From Selaginella moellendorffii (Eukaryota > Streptophyta > Lycopodiopsida > Selaginellales > Selaginellaceae): a stretch of 64,000 nt of DNA. Under the pieces are notes generated by a model. The model had not been told where the DNA came from and made no database searches. It saw only the letters and a program-made list of their open reading frames with translations. A program made the translations under genes and the position numbers. Shown here one piece after another: positions 33,955 to 48,980 of this stretch; position 1 is the first letter of the stretch, and each line of letters opens with the position of its first letter. The stretch covers positions 978,746 to 1,042,745 of the forward strand of contig NW_003314320.1 of NCBI RefSeq assembly GCF_000143415.4. Direction: 5' to 3'.

Positions 33955-34800
33955 TCATGAGATTCTTACAACTTGCTTCTGAAAGTCTTCATGTTTTGCC
34001 TTTGTGCTTCGCAAATCTTCCTCAGCTTGCTTGAGCTGTACATATATCTTCTCGACACATACCTGGTTTACTAGGGTGAGAACAACATAAGGGTCACCAA
34101 TCATGAAGTCCCTCACTGTAAGGTTTATGGCTTTTATTAGACGCACTCGAATCAATCCAACAAATCCTTGCAGACCTTGCAGTTAAAATTTTTACCTCTA
34201 GAATTGAAGCATTAAACAAACCAGAGCAGAAGAATCTTCTTGCCTTGAAATAATGTCAATTCTCGACAAGAGGAAGCCAAACGCATAGATGGTTTTACGA
34301 ATTCTTGTCTTTCATACTTGCTTCTGAGAAAACATTGATTGTTGAAAAATAAATATAGAAAACAGTTTCGCATCTCTTGAACCTTACAAATTCTAATTGC
34401 TCTTGATTGGATGATTCCGGCATGGGTCTTTTGCCAGGATTTCGGAACAAAGGCCTCGTATGCAGCATTTGCAGCTGCATTGCCACCAATAAACAGCATA
34501 AGCTCAACCCCTTCGTCTGTCCAGTTGTTGGAATTTATGGACATAAACTGTTGAAAAAGGACATAAAATTGGGAAGAGAGATTATTTACATTTACCTTTG
34601 ATACAGAAGCTCCCATGCTTCAATGAACAGCATAGCATTTGTCACAAATTATAACTCCATGTTTTTAGAGCTGGAGAAACAACAGAAGATGCAGCAAGAT
34701 GGAAATGAAAATGACTTATGCCCATTGGGGACCCTACAAGCTGCAATCCGCACAGAATTGGTTGTCTGGTTGCAAGATAAATGTCTGAAATTTAGTCGTG
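33955..34800 (-). pseudogene. ArfGAP-C2 (AGD12/13-like) gene fragment
   Basis: Order on the minus strand: 'NQFCADCS' stop 'GPQWA' (about 34760-34720) matches the zinc-finger start of ArfGAP domains. 'GASVSKV' plus 'NNWTDEGVELM' and 'IGGNAAANAAYEAFVPKSWQ' (34616-34430) match the domain core. 'KYERQEFVKPS' (about 34310) matches its end. 'LIKAINLTVRDFMIGDPYVV' (34150-34080) is a C2 domain. This is the layout of plant AGD11-13 proteins, which promote GTP hydrolysis on Arf GTPases at membranes. The stop in the zinc finger, lack of the remaining cysteines, and an unrelated coiled tail after the C2 start mark it as broken. Confidence 0.75.
34531..34775. repeat. Direct repeat, copy 1 (ArfGAP exon segment)
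   Basis: This stretch, from 'gaatttatggacataaactg' to 'gaattggttgtctggttgca', recurs at 35163-35385 in the same orientation, about 632 bp away. The second copy lacks about 20 bp around the start codon-like 'catgcttcaatg'. Confidence 0.8.
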
Positions 34801-35162
34801 CTTCTCTCCATTTGCTAAGGTATCAAAGATCCACTCCTGAAAAACAAAGATCGGTGGACAGACCTTCTAGCAAAAAAAAGAAGAATAAAAGAAAAAGCAT
34901 TGCATGGAAAACTTTACCTTTAACCAAAGGAAATTCCGAGTCGATGAGCTTAACCTTTACTCCAATCCTGCCAATATGCTCTGAGACACATAGATACACT
35001 GCAAAAAAAGAGCATTCTCAACTCAGAGGGAAAAGAAAGAACTAGGACCAACCTACCAAGACGTTAAACCATCACCAAAGCCTACCAATTCGAGGATAAC
35101 AATCCTGGTGATAATAGAGAATGCATACTGCAACCAAAAAAAAGATGATGACGTTCCACTTG

Positions 35163-35385
35163 GAATTTATGGACATAAACTGTTGAAAAAGGACATAAAC
35201 TTGGGAAGAGAGTTTATTTTCATTTACCTTTGATACAGAAGCTCCCAGCATTTGTCACAAATTATAACTCCATGTTTGTAGAGCTGGAGAAACAATAGAA
35301 GATGCAGCAAGATGGAAATGAAAATGACTTACGCCCATTGGGGACCCTACAAGCTGCAATCCGCACAGAACTGGTTGTCTAGTTC
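35163..35385 (-). pseudogene. Second copy of the ArfGAP exon segment
   Basis: A direct duplicate of 34531-34775 with the same 'NQFCADCS' stop 'GPQWA' reading on the minus strand. Because both copies share the stop, the break predates the duplication. Nothing beyond this exon is present here. Confidence 0.7.
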
Positions 35386-35698
35386 CAAGACAGTAAAGGA
35401 AAGATTCATGAGCACAAGGTATATAATGTAAGGACCAATGCAATCATGCAGCGAACCTCATGGTGTGCAGCCACGGTGATAAGCTCTCCTGGAAAAATGC
35501 ATTGAGGTTTACCCTATAAAAAAACCCTCAACTGTTTTTTTTGCCACGTGTTTTTAATCTCCACCATTAAGCTTGAAAAGAATCTTGATTGAATATGTCA
35601 CCCTTGCTCTTTTAAATATAGAAGGATGATTTTTGTATTTTCCACAAGTAACCAGAAGTCAAATTTGGAAGTGAAAAGTACACTTCCAGCTCTCCTAT
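35386..35698. other. Intergenic, downstream of the Crinkler-like gene
   Basis: About 310 bp with no coding signal. It would contain the 3' UTR and polyadenylation region of the minus-strand gene that ends at 35699. Confidence 0.4.
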
Positions 35699-37644
35699 CT
35701 ATCTATCATTAAACGAGATACGTCCTCTCCAATTCTTGAGGCGCACCACCTCCTCTCCTCTTTGGCCAGTTACGGTGACACTTGCTATGCGCTCGCTGGG
35801 ACGAAAGTTGACGGACATAAAAACGACCGAGTCACTAACAGGAACCACAGTATGCTGTTGTTCATTAGGCCTGTCCATGCAGAAGTTGATGATGAAAACC
35901 TGTGCTGAATGCTGATCATGGTAAAGAAGCGCCCTCGTCACGTGCTCCGTTATCTGTCTCATGGTACCGTTCGCAACAAGCTCCACTGCAAACTTGGAGT
36001 TGGGACCGTCGCAAAATAGAGAGTCACAAGCAACTCAGACCACCTCTGATCTGGCACAATCTCCTCCTTGACTTCAGGTAGAATTGTCACTGGAATGCAA
36101 GGATAAGCACGTTTCAGGATGGCCTTCATCCTGCACAGGAAGAGGAACTGTTGCGCGTATTTGGACGGACCTGCTCCTCTAGCTCTTAAGCTCTCGGGCC
36201 TACACATAACTTCTCCGTCCAGAGTCTTGATAGCCTGAAGAAGGAGCCACACGCGGTCCAGTCGAGTAGCACAAGGAGGTGCATCCACGTCGTCGCAGAA
36301 GACGGTGCATCTACGGAGCATAGCAGTCCGAAGAAGAGGCGTTGAAATGCCTACATAATACCTTCCTGCCTCAGTTTCCTCATCATCAGCTGTAATCACA
36401 GATGCTGCGAGCACCCCGTGTGCAATAAAATCGCGTAGTTGCACCAGCGTCTCGGGTCCGCAATATAGACCAGGAGTTTCCAGGTACCGGGTCAGCAGCT
36501 TACATGCCTCGGCATCTTGCTCCTGTTTCCGAATGAAAGCAAGAATCCTGTTGTACGTAGCCTGTCCGAATATGTAAGTTCCCAAACGATACGACTCTGC
36601 TCGCCGGAGCCAGCGTCTGAACGTCCAGAGCTCCTCCTGAACAAGGTAAGCCAGGCAAGTGCCTGTAAGCCCCTTGTGACCACCAGTCCACTGTATTATC
36701 GACACTGCAATGCTCTCCACCTCGATGGCCACACTTGGACGATCCGCTGCTGCTTGGTGTAACAGTTCCCTCACATGTTCCAGAGTGAACCTTGAGGATG
36801 CCAAGACATGGTCGTGCGGAAAGGGAGTCAGCCGACTTGGAGTAGAACTTGGCATATGCGTGTCTGTCCTTACTGCATCTGGAACACGCTTGTTGTATCG
36901 TGCTTCAAGAAGATCCTTTACAGTCTCCACCCCAACAAGCAGAAAGCCATGCAAGTTGTACGCATCCTTGTCGCTCTTGATGCTTCTGATGGTGGCAAAG
37001 AACTCGTCCACGATGTCCGACGATATGTCCAGCAGAGAATCTGCCTCGTCGAGGACGACAGTCACCAGCGTCGGCAGCTTGCTCCTTGTGAAGAGCGACT
37101 TGAAGACGAGAGATGTACATGGCACCTGCTGCTTGGGGAAGAGAGCAGGACACTTCAAGGTGAGGCTGTCGCAGATATAGCCCCAAAAGTCATGGCTGCT
37201 CCAACTCATCCTCGCACCCTCCAGTCCATCTAGGTAGACCACAGTCGCTTTGGACGTTAACATGAGCTCCCTCCGAGCTGCCAGCACCATTGTCGACTTT
37301 CCACTCTGTCGAGGGCCACACAACGCGCAGTTCTTGCCCTGCGCCAGGTCGGATACCAGGTCGTCCACGTCCGGGGTGATATAGTAATGCGACTCGGGAT
37401 CGACTGCATGCCCAGCTACAAACCGTCTCTTTGGAAGTGACTCGGTCCTAACCCGAACGCTGTAATCGACACCGGCAGCAAGCTTGGAGTCCGGCAGAAT
37501 TGCCTCCCCTGCCTTGGATTCCAGCAACAGTAGATCAGCGCTCGTTTCTGTCTCCCTCGAGATATGACCCAGCGCCTCCTCCGCAGTCATGCCTGCTGAG
37601 AAAGCCCACCACTTTTGCGCGCCTTGCACACACGCAGCTTCCAT
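35699..37644 (-). CDS. Crinkler-like protein: header, P-loop NTPase and nuclease-like domain (one frameshift)
   Basis: Best copy of a three-locus family. From ATG 37644: a compact N-terminal domain (about 5-66) ending 'LAAGVDYSVRV' with a ubiquitin-like pattern; a P-loop NTPase with Walker A GPRQSGKST (110-118) and Walker B VVLDEAD (196-202); a helical region with GGHKGL; and a C-terminal domain with FAVELVANG, ITEHVTR and FIINF. That order matches the header-NTPase-nuclease architecture of Crinkler (CR) effectors; the match is by motif, not alignment. The frame of the first 540 or so codons ends at 35959, while the nuclease part is read in another frame from about 36017, so a one-base indel (or a sequence error) splits the protein. 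No intron fits there. An in-frame TTG lies upstream at 37695, but ATG 37644 precedes the first beta strand. It may act in host defence or selfish killing; this is inference. Confidence 0.6.
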
Positions 37645-37893
37645 TTCTCCTCGACCAACCCACCGCCTTTTTGATACCCTAAATTCTGTGCTCAATTGTT
37701 GCTCTCAAATCCTCGAGAATTGCCTCTAGCCTCGTTTTTCATAAGGATTTTTGACGCTGAAAGCGTGTGCCGACGACGCTTCTCTTCCCGCCCGCCTTTC
37801 TGTGCTTGGCTGCGTTGCTGTGAATGATCGAGCAGCCGGGTGGGATAGATTTGAGGTAAAACGACGCTGCAAGAGCCTCCAAGACCCAGCAGT

Positions 37894-39484
37894 TCATTGA
37901 ACAAGAGCTCTTGGCAAATGGAAACGAGAGAGAACCTGATAATCGAGTTTGTGGACGTCGAAGACACTTTTGAGCGTATGGGCGTGGTAAGACTTGAAAG
38001 CGTCTGCAGCCAAGCGACGCATGGTTTGGACCTCGAGTAGCTGAGTTTCCTGCAAAACAGTGAGAACAAGAATGGAAAGCGGATGAAAAAGGAACAAGCA
38101 GATTGGACATGAATGTTGAGCAACTTCGAAGTTCCATGGGAACTTTAAGCAGATGGAATAGATCAAAACTGGCAAGGCAAGAAATATAGAGGAAAGAAAA
38201 GCCATACGTTAAGGTCACGAAGGAAATCAAGCTCCTGGGGCAGCAGAAACAATACAGCCTGGCAACGGGCATCCTCTCCGCGAGCGGTCCGACCAACTCG
38301 GTGAATATACCTGTGAAGAAAGAAGGCAAGCTTTCATCAGCAAAAACAAGGAAAATAGGCCAACCTTAGGATCAGAAGGCTGGTCGTACTGGATAATCCT
38401 GCCGGTGCAAGAACTCAGAAAACCATTGCCACAATCCCACTCTTCCATAACATATTGCAAAAACAATGCTGCAGGAATGTCCAGAACTCGGGCCACAACA
38501 TCGGTACAGAGGAGGAGCCCAGATTCCGCTGCACAAAACTACGTAAACCTCGTCGACTGCTTCATCTTCCCGTGAATACTCAGGCACTCCAAGTTTAACA
38601 GGCGAAACAGTTCGAAGTGGAACTTGATGGACTTACAAAAAGAGAAGAAGACCATCACCTGGAACGCTTGTTCTTAAGTTCCGAGCAACTAGAGATGTCT
38701 GTTTTCTTTGCTTTTCACCTTCTTTTTCTTGTTCTTCTACAGGAATGTGATGAGAAGCAAGAGCCGCTTCTCGGTGGGCACCACACAGTAGCCTTGCTCC
38801 AGGCCTTATACAGTAGACTAAATCCACAATCAGCTCAAACCTGACAGAGTTTTGCTGGTTATGTTGCTGCATAAGGCAGATCGACAAACTGTGCTGTTTT
38901 CTGCAACTCAAACAAAGAAGGCGAGCTTAAAATTTTTTCGCTTCTCCTTATGCTGCCTCCAAGCCTGGCAATCTGTTCAGGCATGGAAAAGGATTCGCAT
39001 CGCTTACAAAACATTTGCTATGCTTACCGCAGGTTTCTCCTTATACGCGTTTTCGGTGATTAATAGGTGGAAGATCGTGCAAAACTGACGCTCAAGGATC
39101 CAGTCTATATCGAGGTCGCATCCAATCAGGTAGGAGAACTAGAACTGCCTGAATTTTTTTAGACTTCACACATTGCCTCATTTCCTCCTCAAATCCGATC
39201 TCAAGCAGCCGGTCCGCTTCGTCGATCATCAAGTACTGATGAAAACACTGCGCAAAGGAATAGAAACTTCAAACCATGTATAAAAGAATCACCTTCAAGT
39301 TGTGATAGATCCATCCTCCAAGTCCACTGTCAGCAGTGCTCCTGAGATGATCCAGGAGCCTTCCAGGAGTAGCAACGAGGAGATTCACTCCTTCGGCCTC
39401 GGCTTTACGATTCGAGCTTCCGATGATCACCATATACGTTTGGGTGTGCGCTGACATAAGTTTGCTTGCAACTAGACGTATCAC
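37894..39484 (-). pseudogene. DDX18/Has1-type DEAD-box helicase, truncated and scrambled
   Basis: The minus strand reads, in order: 'NLLVATPGRLLDHL' (about 39400-39360, motif Ib region), 'IDEADRLLEIGFEEEM' (about 39220-39172, DEAD box), 'GLEQGYCVVPTEKRLLLL' (about 38800-38745), 'MVFFSFC' and 'LECLSIHGK' (about 38660-38580), 'ARVLDIPAALF' and 'RIIQYDQPSDPK' (about 38495-38365), '[13 protein letters not shown]' (about 38310-38270), and a C-terminal 'AFKSYHAHTLKSVFDVHKLD'. This is the layout of nucleolar Has1/DDX18 ribosome-assembly helicases. The N-terminal half, including the ATP-binding P-loop, is absent. The R-G of 'ARGLDIP' is R-V. Several frames are broken, and motif III lies on the other strand (next entry). 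Confidence 0.75.
38886..39131 (+). pseudogene. Inverted helicase segment carrying motif III
   Basis: Within the minus-strand helicase relic, the plus strand here reads 'RQTVLFSATQTKK' (motif III, SAT) and, after an intron-like gap, 'VEDRAKLTLKDPVYIEV' ending near 39120. In Has1/DDX18 proteins this segment belongs between the DEAD box and 'GLEQGYCV', exactly where it lies physically, but it is flipped. Confidence 0.7.
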
Positions 39485-40607
39485 GAGCTCGGGATCACGC
39501 TGCCACCGGAGGTGAATCGCAAAGCGAGCAGCAGGCTGGCATCAATGCTCGAGGACGGGAAAGACATTGTCTTGGTGATCAGCTTGCAAGCGATCACGCT
39601 GGTGGAGACCCGGATCGTGGATGGGTTCGAAGGTGGCCAGAGCCAACGAGAATGGGCATCGCATGTCTACTCTGGGGATGATCTCCGCAACTTCACCCCC
39701 GCTCGCTGACACAAGACTGTAGACAGTAGACTTTACTGCCATGGGAGCACAGAACGGGGTTGGGAAAGCTGGCGCATGCGGGTAATGGAAGTCGTACCTG
39801 TCGAGACATCGTCAAGATCAGGAGATAGCAATCTTCGCGCTCTTCCCCTCCCGAATCTAGTCCTGGTTCGCTCCGTCAGGCTGAAGCACTGCAGTCTGAG
39901 CACGTCAACTTCCAAGCCTTCCAGATGAAGAGTACGAAGCAAGGGTGGAAATTGCTGGAAATTGCTAGGGGTGCTGGCTGCCACTCCAAGTTGAGGGAGG
40001 GCGGAAAGGTGGTGAACGCGCTCCAGTGGAGGCTGGTTTTTCTTCAGCCGTTGTACATTGACGCTGCTTGGGAATGTCGGGAAATCTTCCCAGAGAAAAC
40101 ATCACCAGTGGCCTCGATGGTCATAGAGAACATCATGTGTATTATAAGGTTAGCCTCTTTGTTTTCCTCTCTCCCTGATCTAGAGCTTATTTGCACAATC
40201 CTAGAGATTATCTCCTCGCGTCAATCTAGAAGAAAAGTGTAGTCATTCCAGACGGGTGGGTGGATTCAAGGCAGAACAAGCCATGGCGAAGCAAGCCACA
40301 AAGTACGAAGCTCTCCTCTGTATGTTCTCGAACTTCCAGGGCGTTACAGACTTGGTATTCGGTCCAGAACTTGTCTCGCTAGCTACCACTAACTCGAGCT
40401 TCAGACCTTGGAGAAACATCGCCCCTGTCTACAAATATAATCCTTCCTGTGTCCTCAGTATTGATTATATAGTTTGGGTCCATAGAATAGATCTTGTCTT
40501 GCGCCCGGGTCGAAGATATGAGTAGCTCGGAAACTTGGCGCCATTTAGAATATTCTAAAAAGTTAAACGAGCGCGAAACAGGACTAGGGTTTAGGGCTTT
40601 GTTGGCA
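39485..40607. other. Unassigned region upstream of AlaRS
   Basis: Three plus-strand open stretches occur: 39490-39709 ('LGITLPPEVNRKASSRLASM', 'GKDIVLVISLQAITLVETRI'), 39925-40242 and 40256-40525. I recognise none of them, and they do not join into one protein. The last 100 bp before 40608 should hold the AlaRS promoter and 5' UTR. Confidence 0.35.
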
Positions 40608-44568
<3,961 letters not shown>

Positions 44569-44690
44569 CGCGATGTTGAAAGGTTTGATCATGCTTTGGA
44601 ACCGCTCGTCTTTAGGATTAGAAACACCACCACTTTAATTCAACCAATATGTATAAAAGCCCTAAACTTCGCGCGTTTTGCGGAAGAACC
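44569..44690. terminator. Shared 3' region of two convergent genes
   Basis: Only about 120 bp separate the AlaRS stop from the minus-strand polymerase subunit stop. Both 3' UTRs and polyadenylation signals must lie here or overlap the opposite gene, so overlapping antisense transcript ends are likely. Confidence 0.4.
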
Positions 44691-47600
44691 CTAATTCTTG
44701 TCTTCCCTCCCGCGGAGCGAGGCGCTGGAATCGGTGACGAGGCGGAGGTCGATTCCCATGCTGTTGAGCTCCTGCACCAGCAGCTTGCAGCTGTAGGGGA
44801 TCTCCAGCCTCGCGAAGCCCGGGAACTTGTCCTTGCAGAAGCGGCAGCTGGGCGCCCGCGACCGCCCAATGCTGGCCATGCGGTCGCAGCGCGTGCAAAC
44901 CTCCACCTGGTGGGGATCACTGAGGTGGAACATCCGCTCCTGGATCGACGCCGCCGCGCCGTGCGCCACCAGGCTGCTGCGCTCCATCTGCGAGAACTTG
45001 ATCCCGCCATACTTCTGCCGGTCCTTGATGGGCTGCCGCGTGATGCTGTCATGCCGCCCGATCCTCCTCCACTTGATCTTGTCGTCCGCCATTTGCATCA
45101 GCTTTTGGTAGAAGCAAACGCCGACGAAGATCTCCGCCTTGATCATGGAGCCATAGAGGCCGCTGTAGAACCGCTCGTTCCCAGACTTTTGGAAGCCACA
45201 CCTTGACAAAACCAAGAACATCGATATAGAACAAAGCCAAAGAAAAGAAGTTAGAACAACTTACCTGTGGAGAGCAGCACCAAGTTGATCCGGCGAGGCG
45301 CTGCTAAACGGAGTGGTATTCACCCTCACTCCCATCGCGGCGGCCTTCCCTGCGATGCTCTCGAGCATCTGGCCCAGAGTCTGGCGAGTCGGGAAGGCGT
45401 GGGGATTGATGATCACGTCCGGGACGATCCCCTGGCGAGTGAAGGGAAGGTCCTCCTGGCTCAAGCAGCAGCCGATCACGCCCTTCTGCCCGTGCATGCT
45501 GCTAAACTTGTCGCCAGCCTGCGGAGCTCTCGTGCTCGCGATCTTAACTTTGACGCCGCCGTGCGGAAAACTCGCGCTCGCGGTTTTAACGTTGACGTCG
45601 TGCGATCCCTGGGCGATTTTCGGGAGCCGCACCACCTCTTTCACGGACCCCTCCTCGAAGTTCTTGAGGAAGATGCTGCTGTTGCTCACTGTCCCTTCTT
45701 TCAGCTTCCGGGTCTTGCCGATCACTGCCTGCGACGACTGGAGACGCGCACCGATCTCTGGGAAGCCATCCTCGTCCAAGTGCTGATACCGCTGCTGCGG
45801 AGAACCGTCCTCCTCCACAGGCCTTCCAAAGCTCTCCTCGGAGCTCTGCAGATTGATGTTGTAGCGGTGAGTCCTCTCGTGGATGGAACGGAATAAACCA
45901 CGGTCGATGGCCGCCTGGTTGAAGATAAGTGAGTCCTCCTGGTTGTAGCCGTCGTAGCACGCCACGGCGACGACGCAGCTCTGGCCGTGCATCAACTTCT
46001 CCGGCCATCCCCGCATCATCGCGGAGTCGTTTGGTGAGAGAAGCCGACACATGCTAGTCGACACCAGCTGCTTCTGCGGATAGAAAAGGCTGTCCGACGT
46101 CGTGTCGAAGCGTTTGCTCGGGTTGCACGAGTAGTATCCGATTGCATGCTTCGAGTGTTTCTGAGCTTGGTAGGTGACGCGGGTGCTGAGGTTGTGCTGA
46201 GCGAACGGAATGGTGGACGCTGTTATGGACAGCATCGCTGCCGGATGCAGCTCCATGTGTGTGTAGCGAATCCCTGATCTCAGATCGCTGTACCTTGAAG
46301 CTATCACGCATTGCTCTTCTTCCTCGGGCCCCAGCAGCTCCACCAGTCCTTCCTGGAGCAAAAAGCGGACCTTTTCCTCCCCGTTGTTCAGTCCATGGAG
46401 CTCAGACACATTGTCGTCTGTCAGTAGCCACTCGTTGTTTTCCACGATGAAGACAGGCCTCAAAACTCGCCCTCCGTCAGTAAAGATTTGCAGCTCGCCA
46501 TGCTTGTTTGGTGCTATCTCCACCTGAGAAGAAAATAATCTCTTCAGCTTTACAAAAGCCGGAAACGTCAAAACTCGTACCTCCGAATGGATAGCACCTC
46601 GGCGTCGCCTGTTGCGAAGGTGCAGGACAGCAGCCTTAGCTTCATCCCGTGTTGACAGCCCGAGCAAGCGTCCATTGAGAAATACCTTGTCAAAGACATG
46701 GAGCTGCTGGAGGGGAACTTCATCGACATCTTGTAAGTAGCCGCTGAGGTTGTCGAGCACATCGGTTTCATCGCGATGAGAAGAAATCATCGCAAACAGC
46801 GCCAGTGTCTTGAGGTGGCCACAATTTTCCCCTTCAGGAGTTTCGACCGGGCAGAACCTTCCAGTGTGAGACTTGTTTCTGCAGAAAGAAAAGAGTTATA
46901 GCATGATTGACACAAAGAGTTTCACTTACGGGTATCTGCTGTCATTAACTTTGCCCGAGTACTGAGATGGAGTTCTTACGTGCCGGAGATGAGCCAGTGT
47001 ACAAGTGACGTTTTGCCGTTTTAGCGCTTCCACCACCCCGCTGCCATACGTCTGTGGCTGAGCCCAAACTCCCCTCTTGAACGCGTCTCTAAAGTCACAA
47101 GTGACGATCTTATCGTTGAAGATCCCGTCGGTGACGCTCTTCATCAGCAGCATTTTCTTGCAAGTCTCCCTCATGAAACGAGTCATAGCCTTGGTCAGCA
47201 GTAGCGCCAGAAGCTCGTTCACGCCCAGGATCCTTTTGTTGACGAGGCTGTTCTTTCGAGGCTGCCGGCGACCAAGATACGATGTGCAAAGGAACTCCAC
47301 CATGTAGCCGAGGTATATCACCTTGCTCTTGGGAGAATCGAGAGCGGGAAACAGAGCCTCGACAAAACTTCCTTTGAGCTTCCTGGACTTGGAAGCTAAG
47401 AACTCCTGGTTGGCGGCACAATCCCGGTGATTGACGTCTTCGTCCCCGAAGAAGTCAGAAACCTGGTCGGCGGCCTCGCGCAACGAAGGCAGAATCATGT
47501 TGGCGAGCTCGGGATCATTTGTGGCGTGCATCACGTCCAGGACACTCTTGTCCGTCGCCAATCCCAGAGCACGAAGCGCTACGACGATCGGGACTGGATC

Positions 47601-48361
47601 GGCTCCCGTGATAGACAACTCCAGGTTGATGATTCCTTTATCCTCCTTGAGAAGAACTCTCGTGAAAGTGTTCCGGAAAGACAAGCCTTTGTTGGGATAA
47701 ACAACGTAGCTCTTCCAGCAGCCCTTCCGAGAGATGGAGCATCTCGCCCCAAAGTTCGAGTCTTGAGGCACCACAACCTGGAAAGTTGTAGAAAGTCATT
47801 CCAGCAAACCAAGAGGTGGAAAGCCCAAACCTTCTCAGCTCCCTCGACGATGAAGTAGGCTCCAGGATCAAGAGGACAATCGATTTTTCCATCGGCATGG
47901 GCGTTTGAGAGCTCGGAGCCGATCATACACGGAATCTCTCCGACAAAAACTTCGTCATTTCGGAAGGACTCGTCGATCTTCTCGTTAGAGAGCTGAGAAG
48001 AAAAGAAAGAAACCTCAGTCAAGCAAAAGAAGAATCAAACACACTCCTCTCTAGCTTCACAGGCAACGAAATGTATATCATCAAAGCCCTTCTTTCTCAC
48101 CCTGACATGGATGTCCGCGAACAATCTTGCCGAATAGCTCTGATCCCCGAGGCGCGCCTCCCAGGGATATTTCACCACGGGCGGCCGGAGAGACGCATTC
48201 AGGAGCTTGATGGACGCCGTGCTGCCCTCCTTCTCCACCGAAATCTCCTCCGTCTGCTGGAAGAGCGACGGCAGCGCCTCACAGAAATCGTCGAAGGAGT
48301 CGATGAGATGCGCGACAGGACTCCTCCCTCGCAGGAACGCCGCAAGCACATCCTCTGCCAT
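44691..48361 (-). CDS. NRPD2: RNA polymerase IV/V second-largest subunit (NRPD2/NRPE2 type)
   Basis: Shared second subunit of plant-specific RNA polymerases IV and V, which make and read the RNAs that guide DNA methylation. Six exons: 48361-48101, 47992-47831, 47777-46930, 46878-46581, 46523-45265, 45201-44691, giving 1112 residues in frame. Landmarks: 'TGRFCPVETPEGENCGHL', 'YTHMELHPAAMLSI', GYNQEDSLIFNQ (hybrid-binding region), 'LDEDGFPEIGARLQSSQAVI', GDKFSSMHGQKG, 'GIVPDVIINPHAFPTRQT', and a C-terminal zinc site CTRC...CRFC. The diverged N-terminal third and the 'DDGFP-IGA' block fit the Pol IV/V group better than Pol II. Exon 1 could run further, since the first intron has no stop for 20 codons; the junction used keeps the phase. 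One intron (46524-46580) is 57 bp without a stop. A partial inverted copy lies at 53.2-54.1 kb. Confidence 0.87.
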
Positions 48362-48503
48362 GATCGCTCGCTCGATCGTTTGATTTCTTGCTAAAACCCT
48401 AGAATGCAGGCTAGAAAGCTAGCTAGAACATAAAACCCCTCATTAGTCCCTAAAATCTAGTTTGTTTTATTGCCTGTCTTATTTTAACTTAATCTAATCC
48501 ATC
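47531..48503 (-). repeat. Inverted-repeat arm A (5' part of the Pol IV/V subunit gene)
   Basis: About 970 bp, from just upstream of the gene to the middle of exon 3, recur in inverted orientation at 53191-54112 with roughly nine in ten bases conserved. The copy has a 31-bp and a 9-bp deletion. Confidence 0.85.
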
Positions 48504-48980
48504 GTCCTGATTTGCTGACCTTCTCCACTAGTCTCGTCATCTTGGGAAAACTTGCTTGGATAATGAAAATCTTTGCTCAAAACAGCAGTTGCTACTATGT
48601 TGCCTTCTGGATCATTAGCCTGTAGAGTTTCATCATCCAGATCCTCAACATCCCCAGCATCATCTTCTGTGCCCACATCCATATCCGCATTATCTAGTGT
48701 GAGTCCACCACAACGGGCTGTTCTCCAAAGGTTCATTTGGTCTGCTTGACGATCGATGACAGAAGGCTATCCTGGCTTGAATAGTTTCTGCGCAGTTTGC
48801 AGAACCCACTTGGATGCCTTGGGGCTTGCACTTGTTGCCGACCAAAGGTGTACCAAAGATGACAAAGAAAATCTCTCTGTACCTGAAGCAACTAAGGAAT
48901 CGGGCAAGGAACAAGATCAAGAAACCGAGATCAACTAAGAATCCAAGAGGGAAATCGAAAGAACACCCGCCGGGAATGGT
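48362..48980. other. Upstream region of the Pol IV/V gene with an acidic ORF
   Basis: About 620 bp. The part next to 48361 holds the promoter and 5' UTR of the polymerase gene. A minus-strand open stretch, 48736-48494, encodes 80 residues rich in Asp/Glu ('TEDDAGDVEDLDDETL') that end TMD. Its stop region is included in the copied arm A. On the plus strand, 48814-49005 encodes a Lys/Arg-rich tail. I recognise neither; they may be ends of lost genes. Confidence 0.35.

Noticed and set aside
45267-45896. Plus-strand frame of 209 codons in the Pol IV/V gene
   Set aside because: Shadow of the conserved polymerase frame on the other strand.
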